From assembly GCF_000154465.1 (NCBI RefSeq), contig NZ_DS499577.1, positions 494,013 to 558,012 of the forward strand: a stretch of 64,000 bases of DNA, written 5' to 3'. A program made the translations under genes and the position numbers. Under the pieces are notes generated by a model. The model saw only the letters and a list, made by a program, of their open reading frames with translations. It searched no databases and was not told where the DNA came from. Origin of the DNA: Alistipes putredinis DSM 17216 (GTDB lineage Bacteria > Bacteroidota > Bacteroidia > Bacteroidales > Rikenellaceae). Each line of letters starts with the position of its first letter. Position 1 is the stretch's first letter. This document shows positions 9,382 through 18,259 of this stretch, piece after piece.

Positions 9382-9912
9382 TTATTCCTCCTTAAACCAC
9401 GAAGCATACAGTTGGTAATCACGGGCTGTACGCAGTACGATCTCGTCCCGTTGTTCCGGGGTTATCTCCTTGACTTTTTTGGCCGGAATACCCGCATAGA
9501 CCGAATTGGGTTCGAGCTTGCTGCCTGAAAGCACCAGTGCGTTGGCCGCTACGATGCACCCGGACGCTACTACGGCATTGTCCAACACCGTGGCGCCCAT
9601 ACCGATCAGGCAGTTGTCTTCGATGATCGCGCCGTGAATTACGGCGTTATGTCCCACCGACACGTCGTTGCCGATATGGGTCTGCGACGGGTGCTTCGAG
9701 CCGTCGAACAGGGTGTGGATCACCACGCCGTCCTGGATGTTCGTCCGATCGCCGATGGTGATCGTGTTCACATCGCCGCGTAACACGGCGTTGTACCAGA
9801 TCGAACAGTCGCGGCCCACCGTCACGTCGCCGACAAGCACGGCGGTTTCCGCCAAAAACGTATTTTCACCCACCTGCGGGGTATGTCCCCGTATCTCTCT
9901 GATATATGCCAT
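9382..9912 (-). CDS. Gamma-carbonic anhydrase family protein (left-handed beta-helix)
   Basis: 176 residues made of hexapeptide repeats (V/I-G-x-x-x), as in YrdA/PaaY/CaiE-type gamma-carbonic anhydrases. The three metal-ligand histidines expected for the family are visible in 'VVIHT', 'VGHNAVIHG'. The conserved Arg/Asp/Gln of the trimer interface occur in 'NAVLRGDVNTI' and 'NIQDGVVIH'. The length is normal. It lies 24 bases behind mazG on the same strand and is probably co-transcribed with it. True carbonic anhydrase activity is not certain for this subfamily. Confidence 0.9.
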   Translation of the reverse strand: MAYIREIRGHTPQVGENTFLAETAVLVGDVTVGRDCSIWYNAVLRGDVNTITIGDRTNIQDGVVIHTLFDGSKHPSQTHIGNDVSVGHNAVIHGAIIEDNCLIGMGATVLDNAVVASGCIVAANALVLSGSKLEPNSVYAGIPAKKVKEITPEQRDEIVLRTARDYQLYASWFKEE

Positions 9913-9936
9913 AATTCGATATGTATTAGTTGGTTC

Positions 9937-10725
9937 TTACTCTTTTTCAGCCGCCGCATGCTTGGCTTGCTGCCACAACTCTTCCATCCGGTCGAGCGAC
10001 AGCTCGTGCAGGGTATGCCCCTCGGACGAAGCACACTCTTCCATATAATTAAACCGATTCATGAACTTTTTATTGCTTCGCTCAAGTGCAGATTCGGGGT
10101 CGATCCCGTACAGGCGGCAAGCATTCACCAGGGCGAACAGCAGGTCGCCGAACTCCTCCTCCATCGCCGTACGGTCGCCGGATGTCATTTCGGCTTCGAC
10201 CTCGGCGGTTTCCTCCTTCACCTTGGCCCAAACATCCTCTTTTTTCTCCCAGTCGAACCCCGTCGCCGCCGCTTTCTCACCGATGCGGTAGGCCTTCACC
10301 AATGCAGGCAGGCTCACGGGAACACCTCCCAACGTACCGCTCCGACGGTTTTTCTTACGCAGTTTCAATGCCTCCCAGTTGGCTTTGACCTCTTCCGGAG
10401 TATCGGCATGCACCTCCCCGTAAATGTGAGGATGGCGATAGACCAGCTTGTCGCACAAAGCGTTCACCACATCGGCATAATCGAACGCCCCGGCCTCCTC
10501 GCCCAGCTTGGCATAGAAAACCACGTGCAACAGCAAGTCGCCGGCCTCTTCCTTGATACCGTCGAGATCCTTGTTCAGGATGGCGTCGGCCAATTCGTAC
10601 GTCTCCTCGATCGTGTTGTTTCGGAGTGTTTCGAAGGTCTGTTTGCGATCCCAGGGACACTGTTCGCGCAGCGTATCCATAATTTCCAACAGGCGGGCCG
10701 TCGCCTTCAGTTTGTCTTGTTTCAT
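9937..10725 (-). CDS. mazG: Nucleoside triphosphate pyrophosphohydrolase MazG
   Basis: 262 residues starting at MKQDKLKATARLLEIMD. The open frame extends upstream towards the IS element, but that part is not MazG-like. It has the duplicated MazG all-alpha fold: first domain with 'CPWDRKQTFETLRNNTIEETYEL' ExxE metal motif and 'EEAGDLLLHVVF' (ExxxD), second domain with 'KEETAEVEAEM' and 'EEEFGDLLFALVN'. The enzyme hydrolyses (d)NTPs to NMP and PPi, cleaning the nucleotide pool and affecting (p)ppGpp-linked survival. The 12-bp palindrome GCGAATATTCGC lies 33 bases upstream (10758-10769). Confidence 0.93.
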   Translation of the reverse strand: MKQDKLKATARLLEIMDTLREQCPWDRKQTFETLRNNTIEETYELADAILNKDLDGIKEEAGDLLLHVVFYAKLGEEAGAFDYADVVNALCDKLVYRHPHIYGEVHADTPEEVKANWEALKLRKKNRRSGTLGGVPVSLPALVKAYRIGEKAAATGFDWEKKEDVWAKVKEETAEVEAEMTSGDRTAMEEEFGDLLFALVNACRLYGIDPESALERSNKKFMNRFNYMEECASSEGHTLHELSLDRMEELWQQAKHAAAEKE

Positions 10726-10819
10726 CGTATTGTTTCTGTATTTTGACCGATAACGAAGCGAATATTCGCAATCCAAGCGAACACCTTTTTTCCATATTCT
10801 TATGGTTTTTGCAAGTTTT

Positions 10820-11818
10820 TTAAGAGTAAATAGGAGTATAAAATTCATTTCTTTTGATGACGGCGAACATGCGGGCCACGATTTTAGCACGTAACGCATT
10901 GATTACCGACATTTTGTTCTTTCCTTCTTCTACTTTCCGCATATAGTAGGCCTTTAGTTCACCCTCTTTACGATGAGTTACCGATACGGCTGCCATATGT
11001 AGCAGTTTCTTTATGTTCTTGTTGGCCCTATGCGAGACCTTGTTTTTGGAGTGCTGGCTGCTCCCGGATGTGTATGAGAACGGAGCGACACCTGCGTGAC
11101 AGCAGAACTTTCTGGGATTGTCGAAGCGGGAGAACGCTTCTGTTTCGATAATCACATTCAGAGCTACCACTTTACCTACACCGTCTATCGACATTAAAAG
11201 TTCCATCTGGCGCGCAAGCACTTCCGTTGAGCCTATGATCTTCTCCATTTCAGCAGTGATCGCATCGATAGCCGCTTGTAGTTCCTGTATTAAGCCTTTC
11301 ATCCGCTTTGTTTTCTTGCGATAAAGCGCCGCCGGCATAAAATCTTTCTGATCGTACATCTGGCCTTTGTATTTAGCCAGGTCGGTAACGTAAAGCGCAC
11401 GCTCCCTCTCCAACTGTTTAAGCCTCTCTATCTCCTCGGAGGGACGGTCGTAATACTTAACCTTATCTCCGAACCGTGAAGCGTAAATGGCTATGCGCTT
11501 TGCATCCACCTTGTCGTTCTTGCCCCGCTGCATACCGGATGAATATTTGATCTGGGACGGGTTCTCCAACCAAAGTTTGCACTCGACCGACTTGCAAGCA
11601 CATACCAGAGGGAAAGTATATTGCCCCGTATGTTCGGCACAGATTAAAAACTGTTCGTTATCCATTTCCAAATCGTTCTTCAACTCGCCGATCAGTCTGG
11701 CGACAGCCTGCTGGTGGTTGCTTACCTGTTCTTCGCGCAGAACCTTACCCTCGAATAGTACGCAGAAGTCCAGTTTCTTTTTGCTGACGTCAACCCCGAT
11801 GAAATAAAAATTGTCCAT
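10820..11818 (-). CDS. IS110-family transposase (DEDD recombinase)
   Basis: 332 residues. The N-terminal RuvC-like DEDD domain shows 'FIGVDVSKKK' (first Asp), 'CAEHTGQYTF' (Glu) and 'KNDKVDAKRIAIYA' (the two further Asp); a helical linker follows (about 130-200); the C-terminal Transposase_20 domain has 'SIDGVGKVVALNVI', 'KFCCHAGVAPFSYTSGSS' (helix-hairpin-helix and the proposed catalytic Ser) and 'NKNIKKLLHMAAV'. It is full length with no internal stop, so the element may be active. IS110 recombinases are guided by an RNA made from the element's own non-coding end. Confidence 0.95.
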   Translation of the reverse strand: MDNFYFIGVDVSKKKLDFCVLFEGKVLREEQVSNHQQAVARLIGELKNDLEMDNEQFLICAEHTGQYTFPLVCACKSVECKLWLENPSQIKYSSGMQRGKNDKVDAKRIAIYASRFGDKVKYYDRPSEEIERLKQLERERALYVTDLAKYKGQMYDQKDFMPAALYRKKTKRMKGLIQELQAAIDAITAEMEKIIGSTEVLARQMELLMSIDGVGKVVALNVIIETEAFSRFDNPRKFCCHAGVAPFSYTSGSSQHSKNKVSHRANKNIKKLLHMAAVSVTHRKEGELKAYYMRKVEEGKNKMSVINALRAKIVARMFAVIKRNEFYTPIYS

Positions 11819-12053
11819 TACTTTTGTTTTTGACCATCAAATTGAGAGAAAGGAACTTGAACCTATCCTAACTACCTTAACAATGAAAGGTTAAATTCTT
11901 ATTCAGGTCTCGGTTCAAGAAAGACAAAGAGTCCTAATATGGAAATGAATCTTGAATTCTTATCGATACCTGGTTCACTCCCTGCCTCCCTTTCTTTTAG
12001 CTAACCTCTTCTCTACAAAATTACCAACTCTATCTCATCTCCTGTTTACTGCG
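11819..12053 (-). ncRNA. Candidate bridge-RNA region of the IS110 element
   Basis: About 235 bases of non-coding sequence lie between a promoter-like TAGATTTG (12054-12061, minus strand) and the transposase start. In IS110-group elements this 5' non-coding end encodes the bridge RNA whose two internal loops pair with target and donor DNA. Its position, length and own promoter fit. I have not folded it, so loops and guides are not assigned. Confidence 0.5.
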
Positions 12054-12061
12054 CAAATCTA
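12054..12061 (-). promoter_or_regulatory. Promoter of the IS110 leader and transposase
   Basis: TAGATTTG on the minus strand fits the -7 consensus TAnnTTTG and would start a transcript through the leader and the transposase gene. Confidence 0.5.
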
Positions 12062-12120
12062 AGGTATCTTTATGATCGGATAACAGTCCGAATTCGCCCG
12101 AGGCGATCCGAGCCACAGCC

Positions 12121-12230
12121 GATTTTGTGCAAAGATAGTGAAAGCCGAGAGAAAATGGGAGCTTGTTCCCATTTTTCCGAGACGCAGCCTATCTAAGACT
12201 ATGTCAAAGATAGTGAAAGATGAGAGCAAT
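12121..12230. repeat. Repeated 'AAAGATAGTGAAAG' units around a hairpin
   Basis: Two near-identical units, each starting AAAGATAGTGAAAG and followed within a few bases by GAGAG, begin at 12131 and 12206. Between them is a perfect hairpin AAAATGGGA / TCCCATTTT (12152-12175). Read on the minus strand each unit contains TATCTTTG or TATCTTTT-like promoter cores. The region encodes no recognisable protein: the 64-codon minus frame across it simply translates the repeat. It looks like a dispersed intergenic repeat family. Confidence 0.5.
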
Positions 12231-12306
12231 CGTGCGGACTCGTGCCGAATCATTGTTTTTTGATTGCGAAATTCTTAAAAAAGATCGCGCCTTTCGGAAA
12301 AAACCT

Positions 12307-12314
12307 TAACTTTG
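12307..12314 (+). promoter_or_regulatory. Promoter of the S41 peptidase gene
   Basis: TAACTTTG fits the -7 consensus, about 125 bases before the ATG. Confidence 0.5.
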
Positions 12315-12439
12315 TTAAAGTACCTCGCACCGGCGAAACGACACTTTTATTCGCTTGGCAGCTCATAGGCTGCCGAACGGCAAGAGATCGTTTTCGATAA
12401 TTTTTCGGTTGCTACGAATGGAGCCAAAAGATTTATGTT

Positions 12440-14187
12440 ATGAAAAAAATCGTCGTATTCCTGCTGCTTGTTTCAAATTTTTTCCCTTCGGGCTGCACCC
12501 GGCCGAAACAGTACGCCGACTATTCGCGGCACTCGGGTTTCGACCGTACGGAGATCGACAGCGCTACGCTGCGAAACCTCGAAGTATTGGGCCGTGTGTG
12601 GGGATTCGTGAAATATCACCATCCGGCATTTTCGGACGACCGGTACGACTTGGATTTCGAACTTTTCGAGTTGCTGCCTCTGATAGCCGATACCGCTCCT
12701 GCCGCTCGCAACGAGATATTGGCCCAGTGGATCGACGGCTTCGGCCGGTACAAAACAACGCCCGAGAAATACGAGAAGATACTGGCGTCGGATTCGGTTT
12801 TCGAACACCGCACCGACATCGGATGGATTCGGGATACGGCAACGCTCGGCCGCGAGCTTTCGGAGCGTCTGGTCCGGCTGCGTTCTGCCGACCGAACCGC
12901 AGGGAACCGTTACGTGTCGCAAACGTATTACGAAACCTATGACCAATGGTCTCCCAATCCCTGTTTCGACGGAGAAAAACCCTATTACGACTTGTCGAAT
13001 CCCGACTACGGTTATCGTCTGCTCACGGTATTCCGTTTCTGGAACATGGTCGAATATTTCTTTCCAAGTAAATACTTGACCGACAAGGACTGGAACGATG
13101 TTCTTCCCGAATATATCCGGCGTATGGCACACCCGACGGGCAGTTACCTGCGGGAAACGCGACGGATGATCGCGGAACTCGACGACAACCACGCACAATA
13201 CGGCGGAGGAATCTTCGAATTGTTCGGCCGTTATCGAGTCCCTCTCAACACAGGCTTCGTCGAAGGGCGGCTCATCGTCGTAACGCCCGATACCGTCCCG
13301 GTGAAGAGCGAGCGGAAAGCTCCCTTTCAGGTGGGGGACGAAATCGTCGCTGTCGAAGATAAACCGGTCGAATATTACATGGCACAAACCAGGGAATTCA
13401 TTTCCTGCTCCAACGAGAACGACGTGCTGGCAGCTACGGCCGATCAAATTCTGCGCACTAAAGAGAATCGGCCGCTATCGATCCGCTACCGCCGTGACGG
13501 AGTGACGAGGGACACGTTGGCCGACGTAACAAAGATGCCAGGACATTTCGGTTGGAATTACCTTTGGAAATACCACAAGACATTCTCGATGCTCGAAGAT
13601 TCGATCGGGTATATCTGTCCGAACAAACTCTCGAAAGAGGAGGAGATACCGGAGATCTCAAACGGCCTGAAAAAAACAGAGGATTGATTATCGATTTACG
13701 CTATTATCCTTCACAAGATTTTAATGAATTTGTAAGCCAGTACATTGTTCCGGACAGTGTTAAATATACGGTCCGATTTACTTACCCCGATCTTGCATTG
13801 CCGGGCGTATTTTACGCGAGAGACTATTCTTATCCGACATATAAAACGGAAAAATACAACGCCCCTATCATTATAATGGTTAATGAAGGGACGCAAAGTT
13901 ACGGGGAAACATCCGTACAAAAAATCCAAAATAATCCATATACTATAACGATCGGTTCTCAAAGCGCCGGAGCCGATGGCAATATCAGCAAATTTACGTT
14001 GCCTCGGGGAGTACTCGGCGCATTTTCCGGGTTAGGGTGGTATTATCCCGACGGATGGGTGGTGAATCGGCAGGGTGTGAAGATCGACCACGAAGTACGA
14101 CCCACCCTCGAAGGCGTTCGGGAAGGGCGGGACGAAGTGCTGGAAACTGCATTGAACCTAATCGAAGCGAATACCGAAGAAGAGTAG
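12440..14187 (+). pseudogene. S41 (C-terminal processing protease-like) lipoprotein with a frameshift at A7
   Basis: Two frames together make one S41 peptidase of about 582 residues. The first (12440-13687) begins with a lipoprotein signal (lipobox FPSGC, Cys19), then a helical N-terminal part ('GRVWGFVKYHHPAF'), the N-terminal S41 region and a PDZ-like section ('FQVGDEIVAVEDKPVEYY'). The second, in the -1 frame, continues with 'RGLIIDLRYYPS' and the catalytic region ('MVNEGTQSYGETSV', probable Ser nucleophile). They join at seven A (13670-13676); one extra A, or a -1 slip, restores the protein. Bases about 13685-14010 are clearly more AT-rich than both sides. A strong hairpin follows the gene. 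It may be inactive, phase-variable, slippage-expressed or a sequencing error. Confidence 0.8.
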
Positions 14188-14210
14188 GCGAGTTCGGGCG
14201 CAAGATGAGA

Positions 14211-14245
14211 AACGGCGCTGCGGGTGTTGAATCCGCAGCGCCGTT
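14211..14245. terminator. Hairpin between convergent genes
   Basis: Perfect 13-bp stem AACGGCGCTGCGG / CCGCAGCGCCGTT with a 9-base loop between the S41 gene and the leftward TIGR04076 gene. The T tract is weak, so it may act as a transcript-end stabiliser as much as an intrinsic terminator. Confidence 0.7.
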
Positions 14246-14283
14246 CTGAAATATCCGTACCCGTTCCGCCCGAACTTCGGAAA

Positions 14284-14622
14284 TTACTCCACCGGTTCGT
14301 AAGAGATCGAGGAGCCCTCGTCCGTACGCTCGATCTTCATGATTACCGGGCGGAGTCCGTCGTTGCAGGAACAGATCGCCACGCCTTCCTTCGTGATCCA
14401 ATCGCCGAAATAGAACTTTCCGGCGCCGTGCGACAGGGCGAATACATATTGATAGACCGCCTTCCACGCTTCGTCGCAAAAACCTTCGGGTTTGGCATAG
14501 TCCGCATAAAAGACCTGTCCCTCCCGCATCATCGGGCACTTCGTAAAGCCGGGAGCGGCATACTCCCGTGCCAATTTCTCGTTCAGAGTCCGTTGCAGGA
14601 TCGTAATTTTACAGCGCTTCAT
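14284..14622 (-). CDS. TIGR04076 family protein
   Basis: 112 residues starting at MKRCKITILQRTLNEKLAREY; the longer open frame upstream is not needed. The family signature is visible: Cys near the N-terminus, 'FTKCPMMREGQVF', 'EGFCDEAWKAVYQYVFALSHGA' and 'AICSCNDGLRPVIMKIER'. The conserved Cys pattern suggests a metal or redox role, but the function of the family is unknown to me. It stands alone between the S41 hairpin and pheT, 72 bases downstream of pheT on the same strand, and may be co-transcribed with it. Confidence 0.8.
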   Translation of the reverse strand: MKRCKITILQRTLNEKLAREYAAPGFTKCPMMREGQVFYADYAKPEGFCDEAWKAVYQYVFALSHGAGKFYFGDWITKEGVAICSCNDGLRPVIMKIERTDEGSSISYEPVE

Positions 14623-14694
14623 AATCTTGTCTTTCGCTCGGAACCCGTTCTGCGGGCGGACAGACTTGCCTCCCGCAGACAGGCGTTTCAAAAA

Positions 14695-17166
14695 TCAAGC
14701 CCGCACCTGCGCACCCGCCTTGCGTTCGAACTGAGCTGTCAGGTTGGCCATCGCCTGCTCGATCATCTTGTCGGTCAGCGTCTGGGTCTTGTCCTCCAGT
14801 ACGAAACTCAGGGCATACGATTTTTTACCTTCGGGCAGCTTGTCGCCCTCATAGACATCGAAGAGCGAAACTCGTTTGAGCAACTTGCGTTCGGCCGCGA
14901 AAGCAATATCACGCAGCGCGGAGAAAGTCACCTCCTTGTCGATCAGCAGCGCCAAATCGCGTTTTACCTCCGGGAACTTGGAAAGCTCTTTAGCCGAGAC
15001 CTTATTCTTGCGTGTAGCCTTGACCAGGGCCCCGAAATCCATCTCCAGATAATAAACATCTTGTTTCAGGTCGAAAGTCTTGCGCAGCTTCGACGAAACG
15101 ACGCCCATCTGTACCAATTCTCTGGCCTTGTCGTTGAGCGAGAAGGAGAGTGCATCCCCGTAAAGATCGCTGCGGAGCGATTCGGACTTGAGCGTATAAA
15201 GGTCTAGCCCGAAACGACGCAACAGCTTCTCGGCAATCGCTCGCAGCGTAAAGAACGATGCCTGCTCCGGTTTCCGGTTCCACGAAAGAGGCGCAGCGAT
15301 GCCGGTTACGGCGATCGCCAGGCGGAACTGCTCGGAATAAGCCTTCAGCGGCTCTTCCGGCATAGCGGCCGTCGCATCGTAAAAATAGCAGTTGCCGAAC
15401 TCGTACAGCTTCAGGTCGCCATTGCGGTGGTTGGCATTCAACTGCACGGCTTCGAGCATATTGAAAAGCAGCGTCTGTCGCATGACGTTCAGATCGTTGC
15501 TGAGCGGATTGAGTATCTTCACGCAATGCTCCGGCTTGTAAGAGGTGAGACCCTCGTAATAAGCCGCTTTCGTCAGCGAATTGGACATGATCTCCGTAAA
15601 GCCGTTAGCCGTCAGGAAATCGGCGGCGAGGTTCATCAGCTTGTTCCGGTCGGGTTTCGGCGCGTAGGAGAGCGCCGAATTGACGTGCGAGGGAACAGGG
15701 ATGTTATTGTAGCCGTAGATGCGGAGAATCTCCTCGACCAAATCGGCCTCGCGCGTCACATCGACCCGATAGGGCGGCACGGCCACGCGCCATAGGTCAC
15801 CTTCCTCGGCCTCGATTTTAATGTCGAGCGCACCGAGAATCGTGCGGATCGTATCGGCAGGAATCTCTTTGCCGATCAGACGATTGACACGCTTTATATC
15901 GAGTTCCACTTTGAACTTTTCGATAGGAGCGGAGCAAATATCCGTAATTTCGGAGGCGATCTCTCCTCCGGCCAGCTCCTTCATCAGCAGGGCGGCACGC
16001 TTGAGGGCATAGACCTGTATGTCGGGATCCACGCCGCGCTCGAAGCGGAACGAAGAATCGGTGTTCAGGCCGAAGCGCTTGGCCGTCTTGCGCACCCAGA
16101 CCGGGTTGAAATAGGCGCTCTCGATGAATACGTCGGTCGTCGTATCGCTCACGCCCGAATCCAATCCGCCGTAAACGCCCGCAATACACATGGGTTTCGC
16201 AGCCGAGCAGATCATCAGGTCGTTGGCCGTGAGCTTGCGCTCTACGCCGTCGAGCGTCACGAACGGAGTACCTTCCTCGCAGGTTCTGACCACGATCCGG
16301 CCGCCGTCGATCTTCGCTGCATCGAAAGCGTGCAGGGGCTGTCCCAGCTCGAAAAGCACGAAATTGGTGATGTCCACCAGGTTGTTTTTGGGGGTAATGC
16401 CCGCTGTCCGCAGGCAGTTCTGCATCCATTCGGGCGAAGGGCCTATCTTACAATTCTTGACCGTAACACCCGCATAGCGCGGTGCGGCTTCGCTATTTTC
16501 CACTTGCACGTCGATCTTCAGATCGTGGTTATCGACGGCGAAAGCGCTCACGTCGGGCCATTGCAGCTCGACGGGCTTGCCCTGGCTTTTGAGATAAGCC
16601 GCCAGATCGCGCGCTACGCCGATATGCGACGCCGCATCGATACGGTTGGGAGTCAGACCGATGCCGATGACATAGTCGTCTTCCAGCTTCAGGTACTCCC
16701 AGGCCGGCTGGCCGACTTTCGCGTCGGCCGGCAGCTCCATGATGCCCTCATGCGAAGCTCCGATACCCAGTTCGTCCTCGGCGCAGAGCATCCCGAGCGA
16801 CTCCACGCCCCGGATCTTGCTGCGCTTGATCTTGAACTCCTCCTCGCCGCCGTTGGGGTAGAGCACCGCACCCACCGTAGCGCAAAGGACCTTGAGACCC
16901 TGCCGACAGTTGGGAGCACCGCAGACGATCTGCAACGGAGCCTCGCCGCCTACATCCACCGTCGTCAGATGCAGATGGTCCGAATCGGGATGATCCGTGC
17001 AGGTCAGCACCTCGCCGACCACGACGCCGGCAAGTCCGCCGCGGATCGATTCGATCTTTTCGAAGCTCTCGACCTCCAGGCCGATATCGGTGAGGATCGT
17101 CGCCATTTCTTCGGCCGACAGATCGGTTTTAAGGTAGCGTTTCAGCCAGTTATAGGAGATATTCAT
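14695..17166 (-). CDS. pheT: Phenylalanine--tRNA ligase beta subunit
   Basis: 823 residues, the full length of bacterial PheT. Order: N-terminal B1 and tRNA-binding EMAP-like domain ('VVVGEVLTCTDHPDSDHLHL', about 45-150), B3/4 editing domain ('LTPNRIDAASHIGVARDLAAYL'), B5 (about 405-475), catalytic-like core ('LNANHRNGDLKLYEFGNCY') and the C-terminal ferredoxin-fold anticodon-binding domain ('PEVKRDLALLIDKEVTFSALRDI'). It pairs with PheS, encoded elsewhere, to charge tRNA-Phe and edit Tyr. It is transcribed leftwards from its own promoter. Confidence 0.97.
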   Translation of the reverse strand: MNISYNWLKRYLKTDLSAEEMATILTDIGLEVESFEKIESIRGGLAGVVVGEVLTCTDHPDSDHLHLTTVDVGGEAPLQIVCGAPNCRQGLKVLCATVGAVLYPNGGEEEFKIKRSKIRGVESLGMLCAEDELGIGASHEGIMELPADAKVGQPAWEYLKLEDDYVIGIGLTPNRIDAASHIGVARDLAAYLKSQGKPVELQWPDVSAFAVDNHDLKIDVQVENSEAAPRYAGVTVKNCKIGPSPEWMQNCLRTAGITPKNNLVDITNFVLFELGQPLHAFDAAKIDGGRIVVRTCEEGTPFVTLDGVERKLTANDLMICSAAKPMCIAGVYGGLDSGVSDTTTDVFIESAYFNPVWVRKTAKRFGLNTDSSFRFERGVDPDIQVYALKRAALLMKELAGGEIASEITDICSAPIEKFKVELDIKRVNRLIGKEIPADTIRTILGALDIKIEAEEGDLWRVAVPPYRVDVTREADLVEEILRIYGYNNIPVPSHVNSALSYAPKPDRNKLMNLAADFLTANGFTEIMSNSLTKAAYYEGLTSYKPEHCVKILNPLSNDLNVMRQTLLFNMLEAVQLNANHRNGDLKLYEFGNCYFYDATAAMPEEPLKAYSEQFRLAIAVTGIAAPLSWNRKPEQASFFTLRAIAEKLLRRFGLDLYTLKSESLRSDLYGDALSFSLNDKARELVQMGVVSSKLRKTFDLKQDVYYLEMDFGALVKATRKNKVSAKELSKFPEVKRDLALLIDKEVTFSALRDIAFAAERKLLKRVSLFDVYEGDKLPEGKKSYALSFVLEDKTQTLTDKMIEQAMANLTAQFERKAGAQVRA

Positions 17167-17202
17167 AGTATGTGTAATATTTTATTATTGACAAAGAGTA
17201 AG

Positions 17203-17210
17203 CAAAGGTA
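17203..17210 (-). promoter_or_regulatory. Promoter of pheT
   Basis: TACCTTTG on the minus strand matches TAnnTTTG and lies 37 bases before the pheT start codon. Confidence 0.6.
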
Positions 17211-17226
17211 TAAAAATATCCCGATT

Positions 17227-18102
17227 TTATCCCCGCAAAAGAGCGGTAATTACGAAGACGGCCAGCACCGTGCTCGCAATGCCGTTGAGCGTGCCGAAAG
17301 CGATGCCGATATTCCGCTGCCGTGTCGGGGTCACCAACAGGTGTTCGGCGACGAGGATCAGCGTGAAAATCCCTTCGCCGAGCCAGAGCCAACCGTTCTG
17401 GGGACAATACGACCCGAACCAGAAAAGTGCCGCGACGCTCACCACATGCAACAGAATACTGAACAGGAGCGACACCCGTGCCGAAAAACGGGCCGGGATG
17501 GAGTAAAGGCCGTTCTTGCGGTCGAAATCGGCGTCCTGCAACGCATAGATGATGTCGAAGCCACCGCACCAGGTCATCACCAGCAGCGCCAGGATACAGG
17601 GCGGCCATGCGAAATGCCCCGTGACGGCGATGTACGCCCCCACCGGAGCAATACCCAGCCCCAGACCGAGCACCAGATGCGCCAGCGCGGTGAACCGCTT
17701 GCAATAGCTATACATCAATATAACGAACAGAGCCACAGGAGACAGCAGACCGGTAAGTAAATTGATGGTAGAGGCCGTGACGATGAACAGCAGCGCATTG
17801 ACGATCACGAAACGGAGCGCTGCCCGGGCACTGATCTTTCCGGCCGGAATTTCTCGGTCGGCCGTGCGGGGATTGGCCTTGTCGATGCGGCGGTCGGCCC
17901 AGCGGTTGAAGCCCATCGCGGCGTTGCGGGCGAAGACCATGCAGAGCAACACCTGCAAGAGCAGCACCACCCAGCCGTACCTGCCCGAACAGTCCGAAGA
18001 GATCCCCTCGGTACGCAGCGCATAAACGAACCCGACGAGGGCGAAAGGCATGGCGAAAATCGTATGGGCGAACTTGACCAGTCCGGCATATTGACGTATC
18101 AT
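17227..18102 (-). CDS. UbiA-family prenyltransferase (menaquinone-type)
   Basis: 291 residues from MIRQYAGLVKFAHTIFAMP; the ORF is open further upstream into the lepA promoter region, but the UbiA family starts here. Eight to nine hydrophobic helices carry the two Asp-rich prenyl-diphosphate motifs: 'NRWADRRIDKANPRTADREIP' style NxxxDxxxD (about residue 70-90) and 'YALQDADFDRKNG' (about 190). The enzyme attaches a polyprenyl chain to an aromatic acid in the membrane, as in quinone synthesis. Bacteroidota make menaquinone, so a role there (4-hydroxybenzoate or MqnP type) is likely but not proven. Confidence 0.88.
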   Translation of the reverse strand: MIRQYAGLVKFAHTIFAMPFALVGFVYALRTEGISSDCSGRYGWVVLLLQVLLCMVFARNAAMGFNRWADRRIDKANPRTADREIPAGKISARAALRFVIVNALLFIVTASTINLLTGLLSPVALFVILMYSYCKRFTALAHLVLGLGLGIAPVGAYIAVTGHFAWPPCILALLVMTWCGGFDIIYALQDADFDRKNGLYSIPARFSARVSLLFSILLHVVSVAALFWFGSYCPQNGWLWLGEGIFTLILVAEHLLVTPTRQRNIGIAFGTLNGIASTVLAVFVITALLRG

Positions 18103-18124
18103 TGTCGATTCGATTTTATGGTCG

Positions 18125-18132
18125 CAAAAGTA
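18125..18132 (-). promoter_or_regulatory. Promoter of the UbiA-type gene
   Basis: TACTTTTG on the minus strand, 22 bases before the ATG at 18102; divergent from the lepA promoter. Confidence 0.55.
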
Positions 18133-18199
18133 ATCATTTTTTTCGGCAGCAGAATACGACCAGGGCAAGAAATCAGCCCCCGACAACGCCTGAAATCCA

Positions 18200-18229
18200 T
18201 TGTTTTTCTCCGGAAAGATATTATCTTTG
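18200..18229 (+). promoter_or_regulatory. Promoter of lepA
   Basis: A -33 TTG (18200-18202) and a -7 TATCTTTG (18222-18229) with 19 bases between them, the canonical Bacteroidota arrangement, 30 bases ahead of lepA. Confidence 0.75.
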
Positions 18230-18259
18230 CACATTATTATATAAGGATTTCACTCGACA

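Larger units (their letters stand above)
10800..12061 (-). mobile_element. IS110-family insertion sequence
   Basis: A single DEDD transposase gene with a non-coding leader of about 235 bases on its 5' side and a short 3' flank. IS110 elements lack obvious terminal inverted repeats and make no clear target duplication, so the ends given are approximate. It sits between mazG and the S41 peptidase gene without breaking either. Exact ends need comparison with an empty site. Confidence 0.75.

Noticed and set aside
12059..12253. 64-codon minus-strand frame in the repeat region
   Set aside because: It translates a repeated intergenic DNA motif twice and has no family.
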